Notes under the pieces: model-generated
Seen by the model: only the letters and a program-made list of their open reading frames with translations
The model's database searches: none
What the model was told of the DNA's origin: nothing
Translations under genes and position numbers: made by a program
Shown: positions 1 to 7,722 of the stretch, piece by piece
Layout of the letters: the number at the start of each line of letters is the position of its first letter
How positions within the stretch are numbered: the first letter of the stretch is position 1
Source of the DNA: Gammaproteobacteria bacterium
GTDB taxonomy: Bacteria; Pseudomonadota; Gammaproteobacteria; GCA-001735895
DNA length: 22,974 nucleotides
Direction of reading: 5' to 3'
NCBI GenBank assembly: GCA_029288195.1
Contig: JARFPR010000278.1
Span: 1-22,974 of the forward strand

Positions 1-276
1 AGGCTCGCCGAGCACGAAGGCGAGCGGCCCACTCCCATTGCGCAGTGTTTCCGCAATTCCACCCGGGGTACCGGCCGACCCCTTGCTTTGCGGGATGCAC
101 AAAATTTTGCCTCCGACCCGTTGTCGGTATTGCGGGTGATGCACGTCGATAATCTCGCCATTTACCGGGTTGAATCCACCCCAGAAACTCAACGTGTCAT
201 CGAGCACCAGTGCCGCTCCACCGGCAGAACCGGCAATCAGCACCCTGCCCTCGATATCGACTGATTGCTTACTCAT
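1..276 (-). CDS. AcnX-type hydro-lyase, small swivelling-domain subunit (DUF126), 3' end cut by window edge
   Basis: The first 92 codons are visible, starting with ATG at 276 and running off the left edge. The ATG overlaps the large-subunit stop as ATGA, the usual arrangement for the two-gene form of aconitase X and a sign of translational coupling. The visible protein has the DUF126 pattern: a short strand ending in GSAGG around residues 16-20, LDDTLSFWGGFNP, then an IDVHHPQ stretch and a GSAGTPGG loop that corresponds to the family's serine-rich active-site loop. In this family the small subunit swivels onto the large one to close an Fe-S active site that dehydrates a hydroxy acid. Characterised bacterial members dehydrate cis-3-hydroxy-L-proline, and archaeal members dehydrate phosphomevalonate. 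Nothing nearby fixes the substrate. The family assignment is firm, the reaction is not. Confidence 0.88.
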   Translation of the reverse strand, partial: MSKQSVDIEGRVLIAGSAGGAALVLDDTLSFWGGFNPVNGEIIDVHHPQYRQRVGGKILCIPQSKGSAGTPGGIAETLRNGSGPLAFVLGEP

Positions 277-1547
277 GTGGCATTCCATTGATCGAGCATC
301 ACCTCGCCACTAACCGCGGATTCGACGCATTCACTCAAGCTTGCGATCAACACGTCCACTGGTAACATGCCCGGCGCATAGTAGGCCCACTTCGCCGAGT
401 TGGTCATTACCTTGCCGTGCAAGCCGTTAACGGCGGGCGAAAAATAGGTGCAGGTATCGGTAATAATCTTGATACCGGCCTGTTGCAACGACTCGATCCA
501 GCCCTGCTGCCTTGCCTGTCCAAATACATGGCGACTGGTGGTCAGGTAAAAAGTCAGTCGGGGATCGATGCTGCGACCATCGAGCAGGTTAACCAGGCGC
601 TCGAATTCGGTATAAGAGAAATGAGGCGTTCCGAGGGCGATGCCGGTCAAGGCTTGATCCGAATTTAAGCCGAGCTCATCCCGCGCCTGCCTCAGGTCAT
701 CGACAAGCAGCTCTATAACCTGCTGCGGTTGCCGTCCCTGAAAGGCTATTTCGAGGGTTGCTGCTTCCGGGGTTATGCCAACCGCGTGAAACAACGGTAC
801 GCTGCCTGCCGAGCTGCCGGCAGCGCTGATCGCTTTTAGATCGTCCTCGTCACAGCTTTCCGGCAAGCCGACAATTGCCGGTACCCGATTGCCACACTTG
901 CGTCCGACAATGTATCCAAGCAAGTGATAGAACAAATCATTGCTGCGCACCGCTTGCGGTATATTGCCCACATCGAACAGGATTTGAGCGGCTCGGGCAT
1001 CGTCTCGATGGAGCTTACTGAAAGGTACACGCCCGGTTATCGCGGCGCAGACATCAAGATAATCTCCATACATATTGCTGCGTGCGCCGATCACCGAGTT
1101 ATAAAAACTGACCGCGTTAGACTCGGAGCCGACGATGTGATCGCCGAGTCCGGGTCTGCCGGGTAATTGATAGGGCGCACAGGTCCACACCGGGTTACAG
1201 CCCAGCTTGACGTAGGCCTGCATCAATTCCCTTGCTTCATGCATTTCGCGACTCGCCAGCGGATCACGCACCGACAGGTCATTGAGCGACACCAGGCCAT
1301 TGTTGGTCCAGGAAGGTACTGCCAGCGAAGCGCCATGCTCAAGCATGTAATTGACAAAGTCGAGATGCGCGCGCCCGTTGTAAAAACAGGCATCGATGTG
1401 CGCAAAACTGATATCGATCAGCGCATCTGCCTGATCGATGTGAGCAGCGGTAACTATTGTTTGCATGGCAAATTGCATGGCTTTGCCAAGCCTGCCATCG
1501 AGCCGTGCCTGATCCAGCTCGTTGAGTTGCAATACCCCGGTTACCAA
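273..1547 (-). CDS. AcnX-type hydro-lyase, large catalytic subunit (DUF521)
   Basis: This is a protein of about 424 residues, close to the usual length for stand-alone AcnX large subunits. Conserved family blocks are visible in order: TCAPYQ (C123), SESNAVSFYNS around residues 141-151 followed by GARSN, CAAITGRVP near 167-175, ITDTCTYFSP with C366, and TNSAKWAYYAPG near 383-394. The cysteines are the expected Fe-S ligands. The family's known reactions are dehydration of cis-3-hydroxy-L-proline in bacteria and of mevalonate 5-phosphate in archaea. No proline-pathway or mevalonate gene is visible here, so the substrate is open. There is no ATG: the start is TTG, either at 1547 or at 1532. The family normally begins close to the LNELDQARLDG block, so both are possible. 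It is followed directly by the small subunit with a four-base overlap. A FeS cytosolic location is inferred. Confidence 0.9.
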   Translation of the reverse strand: MVTGVLQLNELDQARLDGRLGKAMQFAMQTIVTAAHIDQADALIDISFAHIDACFYNGRAHLDFVNYMLEHGASLAVPSWTNNGLVSLNDLSVRDPLASREMHEARELMQAYVKLGCNPVWTCAPYQLPGRPGLGDHIVGSESNAVSFYNSVIGARSNMYGDYLDVCAAITGRVPFSKLHRDDARAAQILFDVGNIPQAVRSNDLFYHLLGYIVGRKCGNRVPAIVGLPESCDEDDLKAISAAGSSAGSVPLFHAVGITPEAATLEIAFQGRQPQQVIELLVDDLRQARDELGLNSDQALTGIALGTPHFSYTEFERLVNLLDGRSIDPRLTFYLTTSRHVFGQARQQGWIESLQQAGIKIITDTCTYFSPAVNGLHGKVMTNSAKWAYYAPGMLPVDVLIASLSECVESAVSGEVMLDQWNAT

Positions 1548-1618
1548 TCGATCAACTCGCGTTTACGGCGGTCACGGCAGGTATCAGGCTCCATGCCATG
1601 AATACTCCCGGTTACCAA
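1531..1618 (-). repeat. Pair of near-identical 17-18 base direct repeats upstream of AcnX
   Basis: On the minus strand, TTGGTAACCGGGAGTATT at 1618-1601 recurs as TTGGTAACCGGGGTATT at 1547-1531, differing only by one extra A. The copies are 71 bases apart. Each contains the palindrome GGTAACC. The second copy contains the two candidate AcnX start codons. This could be a pair of regulator sites or a duplicated translation-initiation region; the sequence alone does not decide. Confidence 0.6.
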
Positions 1619-1678
1619 ACCCTCTTTAGTTGTGTCCATATCAGCACCAATCACTTGAGTTGGCTTTGTTAAAGGCAT
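1541..1678 (-). CDS. Possible 45-codon small ORF upstream of and overlapping the AcnX start
   Basis: An ATG at 1678 opens a 45-codon reading frame that ends in TAA at 1541-1543, seven bases inside the TTG proposed for the AcnX large subunit. It begins MPLTKPTQVIGADMD and ends in a basic stretch RDRRKRELIDW. Codon choice in its second half resembles the neighbouring genes. No good ribosome binding site precedes the ATG at 1678. A GGGAG lies five bases before an ATG at 1599 (a different frame, 15 codons) and ten bases before the in-frame ATG at 1594 (17 codons). The overlap would suit translational coupling to AcnX. I do not recognise the sequence and it could equally be untranslated leader. 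Confidence 0.28.
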   Translation of the reverse strand: MPLTKPTQVIGADMDTTKEGLVTGSIHGMEPDTCRDRRKRELIDW

Positions 1679-1681
1679 AAT
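1655..1681 (+). promoter_or_regulatory. Candidate promoter of the METTL27-like methyltransferase gene
   Basis: TTGAGT at 1655-1660 is followed 15 bases later by CATAAT at 1676-1681 (five of six matches to TATAAT); a 17-base spacing would use the poorer TAATCT. Transcription would start near 1688, giving a leader of about 30 bases that holds the strong AAGGAG site. The spacing is short, so support is modest. Confidence 0.3.
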
Positions 1682-1717
1682 CTGCGGTTAATTATCGTGA
1701 CATGCAAGGAGTATTTT

Positions 1718-2359
1718 ATGGAGGACCTCGAAACCTGGCTGGAGCGCGTATATCAGGCGGATGGAGAACGTAAAACACTCGATACGCTGTATGATGAATG
1801 GGCCCATGATTATGACCAGCAATTGTGGGCAAGCGGCAATCCATATATCGCGATCGCTACCGGCCTGATCGGGCGCCACGTGCGGGACTATGACGCCAAA
1901 ATTCTCGATGCGGGTTGTGGTACCGGGAACATGGCACAGGTGCTGCACCAGATGGGATATCGCAATATCGAGGGACTCGATCCCTCATCCGGCATGCTTG
2001 CGGTCGCGCAACGCAAAGAGGTATACCAGCAGTTGCATCAGCTTTACCTCGACAGCCAAGTTGATCTGGCCGACGACAGTTTCGATGCGGTCGTGGCTGC
2101 GGGCGTACTCACGCATGGCCATGCACCACCGGAATCACTCGATGGCATCCTGAAATTGACTCGACCCGGCGGTACGATTGTGTTTTCACTCTCGGCGATC
2201 GCTTACGACGAGTTCGGCTTCAAGCCAAAAATTACCGCGCTCGAAGCATCGGGTAAATGGGAAAAGCTCGATCAATCGCTGCTATTCCGCACCTACCCTT
2301 TCTCTGCAAAAGAAGCGCACCTGCGCCACTGGGTGCTGGCCTATCGCAAATCCGGTTAA
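1718..2359 (+). CDS. Class I SAM-dependent methyltransferase, METTL27/WBSCR27-like
   Basis: The 213-residue protein starts at ATG 1718, chosen because AAGGAG at 1706-1711 sits six bases upstream; a GTG at 1697 would lie upstream of this site and is unlikely. SAM-binding motif I is KILDAGCGTG at residues 61-70, followed by the acidic strand end EGLDPS near 86-90 and the motif around FDAVVAAGVLTHGHAP. The N-terminal helix region YDEWAHDYD is typical of this family, which is related to the human WBSCR27/METTL27 protein. The substrate is unknown for the family as a whole; a small molecule is likely because there is no RNA- or protein-binding domain. It is expected to be cytosolic. The gene is divergent from AcnX and stands alone, with 117 bases before the efflux operon. 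Confidence 0.85.
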   Translation: MEDLETWLERVYQADGERKTLDTLYDEWAHDYDQQLWASGNPYIAIATGLIGRHVRDYDAKILDAGCGTGNMAQVLHQMGYRNIEGLDPSSGMLAVAQRKEVYQQLHQLYLDSQVDLADDSFDAVVAAGVLTHGHAPPESLDGILKLTRPGGTIVFSLSAIAYDEFGFKPKITALEASGKWEKLDQSLLFRTYPFSAKEAHLRHWVLAYRKSG

Positions 2360-2476
2360 GCCGGGCAGTTGCAAAACATTACAGCATATTATTAGTTTAA
2401 TGGTTAGAATTGATCCTTTGAAATACCTGTTACGTATCTACTTCAGTCAGTTAAATGATTAAGGTGCAACCCTAAA

Positions 2477-3625
2477 GTGTCTGATCGAACTTCCACTCGT
2501 AAACCGCGACTCTGGCTTCGACTATTACTGGTGATTCTGCTGCTCATCATTATGAGTAGTGCGCTGGGTTACAAAAAATTTTTACAGATCCAGGATCAGA
2601 TTGCCCAGGGCAGCCAAGTTCCGCCTCCGATAAGCGTCACCGTGGCCCCGGTAAAATCGGCACAGTGGGAACGCCGGGTCAAGGCGATAGGTACCCTGGT
2701 GGCCTTCCAGGGCGTAGACGTGACGACCGAGGTTTCCGGCGTAATTAAGTCGATCAACTTCGAATCGGGTGGTGAAATCAAGAAAGGTTCACTGCTGGTC
2801 GAGCTCGACAATCGCACCGAAACCGCCAACCTCGAATCGGCTCGTGCCAGGTATAATGCGGATAACAGCCAATATAGACGCCTGCTCAAGCTCAAGGATC
2901 AATCGTTTGTCACCAGTAACGATATCGACACCCAGGCATCGCTGGTCGACATTGCGGAAGCCCAGATCAACGTTGCCAGGGCAGCGCTCGAGAAAAAACA
3001 AATCTTCGCCCCGTTTTCGGGAAAACTTGGAATTCGACAGGTCGATCTCGGTGAATACGTTGCACCGGGGACCAATATAGTGACCTTGTTGTCACTCGAC
3101 AATCTGTATCTCGACTTCACCTTGCCAGAAAGCAACTTCAACGATCTCGTTATCGACCAGGCGATCGAGTTCGCGGTTCGCTCCTATCCTGACCAGGTAT
3201 TCAGTGCGCGGGTTGAAACCTGGAACCCTCAACTGGATGCCAATACACGCAACATCGCGATTCGTGCCGTGGTAGACAATCGCAGTCGACTGCTGGCACC
3301 CGGTATGTTCGCCGATATGACGGTTCGCTCCAGGCGTCAGCAAGCCGTTAAGACTATTCCCGAAACCGCGATTTTTTATAATATCTACGGTGAAGCTGTC
3401 TATGTCCTTGAACAATCTTCGGAAGGCGAAGGCAAGCCTTCGCCCGACTACAGGCTTGCGGCTCGCAAGGTTGAGGTGGCATACCGCAACAATGGAGTCG
3501 CAGGTGTAACCAGCGGTATCGAGACCACCGATCTCGTGGTTACTTCGGGGCAACTCAAGCTTTACCCTAGCCTGCGGGTTGCAATCGTTGACGACGTCCC
3601 CGAATACCAGTCCAACCAGCAATAA
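2477..3625 (+). CDS. RND efflux pump periplasmic adaptor (membrane fusion protein)
   Basis: The 382-residue protein is a typical AcrA/MexH-like adaptor linking an inner-membrane RND pump to an outer-membrane channel. Basic residues 8-15 are followed by one membrane segment (about 12-30) with no lipobox cysteine, so it is anchored by an uncleaved helix rather than by lipid. The first half of the lipoyl/barrel-sandwich domain is seen at about 82-112 (TEVSGVIKSINFESGGEIKK), then an alpha-helical hairpin at about 113-174, then the second lipoyl half (IFAPFSGKLGIRQVDLGEYV) and beta-barrel/membrane-proximal regions. The start is GTG at 2477; AAGG at 2461-2464 is a distant binding site, so the exact start is less sure. 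The pump gene follows after six bases, so the two form one operon. Confidence 0.93.
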   Translation: MSDRTSTRKPRLWLRLLLVILLLIIMSSALGYKKFLQIQDQIAQGSQVPPPISVTVAPVKSAQWERRVKAIGTLVAFQGVDVTTEVSGVIKSINFESGGEIKKGSLLVELDNRTETANLESARARYNADNSQYRRLLKLKDQSFVTSNDIDTQASLVDIAEAQINVARAALEKKQIFAPFSGKLGIRQVDLGEYVAPGTNIVTLLSLDNLYLDFTLPESNFNDLVIDQAIEFAVRSYPDQVFSARVETWNPQLDANTRNIAIRAVVDNRSRLLAPGMFADMTVRSRRQQAVKTIPETAIFYNIYGEAVYVLEQSSEGEGKPSPDYRLAARKVEVAYRNNGVAGVTSGIETTDLVVTSGQLKLYPSLRVAIVDDVPEYQSNQQ

Positions 3626-3631
3626 CTCAAT

Positions 3632-6600
3632 ATGTTGACCGATTACTTCATCAAGCGCCCGGTCCTGTCGCTTGTTATCAGCACCCTGATCGTATTGCTC
3701 GGCACGCAGGCCTTTTTCAATACCCAGGTGCGTCAATATCCCGAGCTCGAAACCTCGGTTATTACGATCACTACTGCTTACCCAGGCGCCAGTGCTGAAC
3801 TGATCCAGGGATTTATCAGCACCCCGATCCAGCAGGCAGTATCGAGTACTGTTGGCATTGACTTCGTGCGCTCCAGCAGCAGTAACAGCGTCTCGGTGGT
3901 TGAGGTACATATGAAACTCGGGGTCGACGCTGATGTTGCGCTGACCGAGGTCAGTACCAAGGTCTCTTCGATACGCGGTGAATTACCACTGGAATCTGAA
4001 GACCCAATCATTGCAAAACAATCGGCGGAGGGATTTGCACTCGCTTACTACGGTTTCTACAGTGAAACCCTGTCTGACGTCGAGGTCACCGATTACCTGT
4101 TACGTACGATCCAGCCTGCGCTTTCAACGGTCAAGGGTGTTGCGCAAGCAGAAATCCTGGGTGGTAAAACCTACTCCATGCGGGTCTGGATGGACCCCGT
4201 CCGCATGTCGGCATTCAAGGTTTCCGCCGCCGACATTGTCAACGCCATCGGCGCCGAGAACTATCAGTCCGCGGCGGGCCAGACTCGGGGGCAACTGGTA
4301 CAAACCGATGTCAACGCAGTAACTGACTCGAGTGATCCGGATATATTCAAGCGCTTTATCATTCGCGAAGAAGGTGACAACAAGGTCAGGCTAGGCGATG
4401 TCGCTGATATAGAGCTTGGCGCCGAAAATTACGACTCGCTGGTCATGTTCGATAACGTGCCATCAATTTATATCGGTATTAACGGCACAACTGATGGTAA
4501 CCCGTTAACGACGATAAAGCTGGTAAACGAAGAGCTCGAAAAACAGCGAAAGTCCTTCCCGCCCGGACTCAAGGCTGCTATCGCATACGACTCCACCGAG
4601 TTCATCCAGGCCTCGATAAACGAAGTTATTTTTACCCTGGCACAAGCCTCGCTCATCGTTATTGTCGTTATATTTTTGTTCCTCGGTTCTTTTCGTTCCA
4701 CATTGATCCCGTTGGTGACCATCCCGTTATCTATCATCGGTGTCCTGTTTTACATGCAAATTATGGGTTATTCGATCAACCTGTTAACCCTGCTGGCGAT
4801 GGTGATGGCTATCGGTTTGCTGGTCGATGATGCAATCCTGGTAGTGGAAAACATTTACCGTCATATCGGCGAAGGATTGCGGCCAATGCAGGCTGCATTG
4901 CAGGGAGCGCGCGAAATAGCCAAGCCTGTGATCGCGACCACGATAGTACTTTGCGTGGTTTACGCGCCAATTGGTCTGCTTGGCGGGCTCACCGGGGTAT
5001 TGTTCAAGGAATTTGCCTTTACACTGGTTGGCACCATCATTATCTCGACGATTATTGCATTGACGCTTTCACCGATGATGTGCTCACGAGTGCTCAAGCC
5101 GACGATTGCGAACAACGCCTACGCTCGCGCTGTCAACAACCTGTTCGAAAGAATACATCGTGGTTATGAAAATACCCTCGCCAGTTCCCTGAAAACACGT
5201 TCCGTTACCGTCGTCTTCGTGATAGGCGTGGTTGTCATGCTGTTCGCCATGTTCCAATTCATCCAGAATGAACTCGCTCCCGAGGAAGACCAGGGGGTCA
5301 TCTTCACTTTCTCGCAAGCCCCCGATCACAGTAGCCTCGACTACCTGAACAAATACACCGCACCCTACATCGATATATTTCGAAACTACCAGGATGAATA
5401 TCAATCGTCATTTATGGCGAACGGATTTGCCGGACCGACCGTTTCCTTTGCGGGTATGCTGCTTAAGCCCTGGGAAGATCGCAGCATGAGTTCGATCGAA
5501 ATGATTCCACAAATTCAAATGGCGCTTGATCAACAACCGGGATTGCAAAGTTTCGCATTTAATCCACCTTCATTACCTGGTGCCAGCGGCAATACCCCGG
5601 TTGAATTCATTCTCAAGACCCAGCAAGGCTATGATCAGCTATACGGGGTGGTACAACAGATACTCAACAAGGCCCGTGAAAGTGGTAAGTTTTATTTTAT
5701 CAAAAGCGATTTTAACTTCAGCAAACCGGAAATACGGATCAGTGTCGATCGCGAACGTGCCGAGTCGATGGGTATCTCGATGCGCGAAATCGGTCAGACC
5801 CTCGGGGTGATCCTGGCCGAGGGTTATGTCAGCCGCTTCAACCTGGCCGGGCGCAGCTATAAGATCATTCCACAGGCACGTCGCACAGACCGTGAGAACG
5901 CAGAGATAATCAGTCAGTACTACGTTTATTCCGATAGCGATGAACAGATCAGTCTGTCGTCGCTGGTCGAGTTAGATTATACCTCCGTGCCACGCGAGCT
6001 GGTTCAATTCCAGCAGCAAAACGCTGCTAAAATCGATGCAGTACCAGGCGTACCCCTCGGCGAAGCGCTGCAGTACTTACGCGAAGTTACCGAGGAAATT
6101 GCACCGGCCGGCTATACCTTCGATTACCAGGGACAATCCCGCCAATTGATTCAGGAAGGTTCGGTGCTGGCGCTTACATTTGGTTTCGCGATAATCGTCG
6201 TATTCCTGGTACTGGCCGCACAATACGAAAGCCTGCGTGACCCCTTCATCATTCTGACAACGGTGCCATTGGCAATGTTCGGTGCCCTGGTGCCGATGTT
6301 TCTATGGCAGGTATCAATGAATATCTACAGCCAGGTCGGGCTGATTACGCTGATCGGACTGGTCAGCAAGCACGGGATCCTGATCGTCGAATTTGCCAAT
6401 GAGATTCAGAAAAACGATAACCTGTCACCGGTCGACGCCGTAATCAAGGCCGCCTCGATCAGATTGAGACCGATTCTTATGACGTCCTTCTCAACCGTTA
6501 TCGGCATCATGCCCCTGGTTATTGCGACCGGTGCGGGTGCCGCCAGCCGCCAGTCCATCGGTATCACCATCGTATCGGGATTTGCAATCGGGACCCTGTT

Positions 6601-6700
6601 CACCCTGTTTGTTTTACCGGTGATTTATACTTTCTTTGCCGGTGACCATCGACCCAAAGCTGTTGTCGATGAAGAACTGTCACCCGCTCGACTAGTTTAG
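3632..6700 (+). CDS. RND multidrug efflux transporter, HAE1 (AcrB-like) family
   Basis: At 1022 residues this is the expected size for a proton-driven inner-membrane pump of the AcrB/MexI type. Visible hallmarks are the N-terminal FIKRPVLSLVIS membrane start, the QYPELE and TTAYPGASAE pore-domain motifs, the proton-relay pair D399-D400 in GLLVDDAILVVENI, and the matching lysine K913 in GLVSKHGIL. Two blocks of hydrophobic helices flank two large periplasmic loops, as in the duplicated RND fold. The gene is intact. It depends on the adaptor encoded immediately upstream. No outer-membrane channel gene follows, so a TolC-like partner must be encoded elsewhere. Substrates cannot be read from the sequence. 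Its 3' end overlaps the convergent LysR gene by nine bases. Confidence 0.95.
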   Translation: MLTDYFIKRPVLSLVISTLIVLLGTQAFFNTQVRQYPELETSVITITTAYPGASAELIQGFISTPIQQAVSSTVGIDFVRSSSSNSVSVVEVHMKLGVDADVALTEVSTKVSSIRGELPLESEDPIIAKQSAEGFALAYYGFYSETLSDVEVTDYLLRTIQPALSTVKGVAQAEILGGKTYSMRVWMDPVRMSAFKVSAADIVNAIGAENYQSAAGQTRGQLVQTDVNAVTDSSDPDIFKRFIIREEGDNKVRLGDVADIELGAENYDSLVMFDNVPSIYIGINGTTDGNPLTTIKLVNEELEKQRKSFPPGLKAAIAYDSTEFIQASINEVIFTLAQASLIVIVVIFLFLGSFRSTLIPLVTIPLSIIGVLFYMQIMGYSINLLTLLAMVMAIGLLVDDAILVVENIYRHIGEGLRPMQAALQGAREIAKPVIATTIVLCVVYAPIGLLGGLTGVLFKEFAFTLVGTIIISTIIALTLSPMMCSRVLKPTIANNAYARAVNNLFERIHRGYENTLASSLKTRSVTVVFVIGVVVMLFAMFQFIQNELAPEEDQGVIFTFSQAPDHSSLDYLNKYTAPYIDIFRNYQDEYQSSFMANGFAGPTVSFAGMLLKPWEDRSMSSIEMIPQIQMALDQQPGLQSFAFNPPSLPGASGNTPVEFILKTQQGYDQLYGVVQQILNKARESGKFYFIKSDFNFSKPEIRISVDRERAESMGISMREIGQTLGVILAEGYVSRFNLAGRSYKIIPQARRTDRENAEIISQYYVYSDSDEQISLSSLVELDYTSVPRELVQFQQQNAAKIDAVPGVPLGEALQYLREVTEEIAPAGYTFDYQGQSRQLIQEGSVLALTFGFAIIVVFLVLAAQYESLRDPFIILTTVPLAMFGALVPMFLWQVSMNIYSQVGLITLIGLVSKHGILIVEFANEIQKNDNLSPVDAVIKAASIRLRPILMTSFSTVIGIMPLVIATGAGAASRQSIGITIVSGFAIGTLFTLFVLPVIYTFFAGDHRPKAVVDEELSPARLV

Positions 6701-7609
6701 ACTGTCACGCAAATAGGCCGATTCGGCCAGCACCCATTCGCGGAATGCAGCTACTTTATCGATACAAGCCTTATGCGGCGTGGTGACCAGGTGATAGTTC
6801 AATTTTACCGGTAAGCGTGCCTTGAACGGTTGCACCAGTCTCCCTGCCGCAATTTCGGGTTCTGCCATCACGCTCGCCAAAAGCGCAACCCCCTGTCCTT
6901 CCATGGCGGCCTGGAACAGTAAATCAGACTGATTGAAATAAATTCCGTGATCGGAGTCGACACCCTCGGCATCGACAACCCTGAGCCACATTGCCCAGTC
7001 CGGCCAACCCGGGTCCAGTTCATCGTAGTTACTGTGCAGCAAGGTGTAATGTTTCAAATCAGAAACTTTTTTTAACCCTTTACCCTCACGGATTAGTTCA
7101 GGGCTGCAAACCGGTATTAAATCAAACGAAAATAAAAAAACGGTCTCGAGTTCGGGATATACCCCATCGCCAAATCGTATACCGACATCGATATCTTCAT
7201 GCTGGAAATCGACCAGCCGATCAGAGGTATCAATGCGAACATCGATGTTCGGGTGTAATGACTTGAACCTGGCCAGTCGCGGTATCAACCACTTAGAAAC
7301 AAAAGAAGGCGCAGAGGTAATCGTTAACGGACCATCGCTGCGTCTCTGGCGCACCAGGTTGACCGCTTCGCTGAATTGTTCAAAGCCCGCGCTGATCATC
7401 GGCAGAAACAGCTGGCCCGCATCGGTCAGGACAATAAGCCGGTTCATACGCTTGAAAAGCTTGATTTCGAGAAACTCTTCCAGCAGTCGGATCTGCTGGC
7501 TAATCGCACCCGGGGTCACGTTTAACTCCCGCGCTGCCTCGGTAAAGCTCAAATGCCTGCCGGCAACCTCAAATGCTTGTAGTGATTTTAATGGAGGCAA
7601 TCTATTCAT
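6692..7609 (-). CDS. LysR-family transcriptional regulator, GcvA-like subgroup
   Basis: The start was set at ATG 7609, which gives a 305-residue protein beginning MNRLPPLKSLQAFE, the classic GcvA-type N terminus; an upstream ATG at 7687 would add 26 unrelated residues across the promoter. The winged helix-turn-helix spans about residues 7-65 (FTEAARELNVTPGAISQQI), followed by a linker helix and a two-lobed effector-binding domain (residues 90-300). Characterised GcvA-like members regulate adjacent genes; here the divergent DUF1127 gene is the obvious target. The intergenic region carries an inverted repeat with LysR T-N11-A geometry (7646-7664). The 3' end overlaps the RND pump gene tail to tail by nine bases, so a read-through transcript would be antisense to it. 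The effector is unknown. Confidence 0.92.
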   Translation of the reverse strand: MNRLPPLKSLQAFEVAGRHLSFTEAARELNVTPGAISQQIRLLEEFLEIKLFKRMNRLIVLTDAGQLFLPMISAGFEQFSEAVNLVRQRRSDGPLTITSAPSFVSKWLIPRLARFKSLHPNIDVRIDTSDRLVDFQHEDIDVGIRFGDGVYPELETVFLFSFDLIPVCSPELIREGKGLKKVSDLKHYTLLHSNYDELDPGWPDWAMWLRVVDAEGVDSDHGIYFNQSDLLFQAAMEGQGVALLASVMAEPEIAAGRLVQPFKARLPVKLNYHLVTTPHKACIDKVAAFREWVLAESAYLRDSLN

Positions 7610-7635
7610 GTTAGTTTTTCTAAATTGAAAATGAA

Positions 7636-7664
7636 AATATATCGTTTGTGAGCATCGAACACAA
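7636..7664 (-). promoter_or_regulatory. Candidate promoter of the LysR gene
   Basis: On the minus strand TTGTGT (plus positions 7659-7664) and TATATT (7636-7641) are separated by exactly 17 bases. Transcription would begin near 7629, about 20 bases before the ATG at 7609. The -35 box is the right arm of the inverted repeat at 7646-7664. Confidence 0.55.
7646..7664. promoter_or_regulatory. Candidate LysR operator, TTGTG-N9-CACAA inverted repeat
   Basis: TTGTG at 7646-7650 is mirrored by CACAA at 7660-7664 with nine bases between, and the inner bases T7649 and A7661 give the T-N11-A spacing typical of LysR recognition sites. The site covers the -35 boxes of both divergent promoters, so bound protein would touch both. 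The assignment to this LysR rests on position and geometry. Confidence 0.5.
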
Positions 7665-7674
7665 TAGCTATATT
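7646..7674 (+). promoter_or_regulatory. Candidate promoter of the DUF1127 gene
   Basis: TTGTGA at 7646-7651 and TATATT at 7669-7674 are separated by exactly 17 bases. Transcription would begin near 7681, leaving a leader of about 40 bases with GAGAGG at 7709-7714 before the ATG at 7723. The -35 box is the left arm of the inverted repeat. Confidence 0.55.
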
Positions 7675-7722
7675 CGGTTCGTGCCAAATATGTTTAATAA
7701 CTTTCACGAGAGGATAACTAAA

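Noticed and set aside
1167..1601. 144-codon open frame on the plus strand over the AcnX large subunit
   Set aside because: It is antisense to conserved DUF521 blocks and its predicted protein has no domain character.
1697..1717. Upstream GTG start for the METTL27-like methyltransferase
   Set aside because: It would place the strong AAGGAG binding site inside the coding region; the ATG at 1718 has ideal spacing to that site.
2360..2476. Terminator or promoter in the 117-base gap before the efflux operon
   Set aside because: The CCGGTTAAGCCGG near 2352-2364 has only a four-base stem, and none of the AT-rich hexamers pair at a normal promoter spacing.
3092..3910. 272-codon open frame on the minus strand across the RND adaptor-pump junction
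   Set aside because: It is antisense to two well-supported genes, has no recognisable domain and no ribosome binding site of note.
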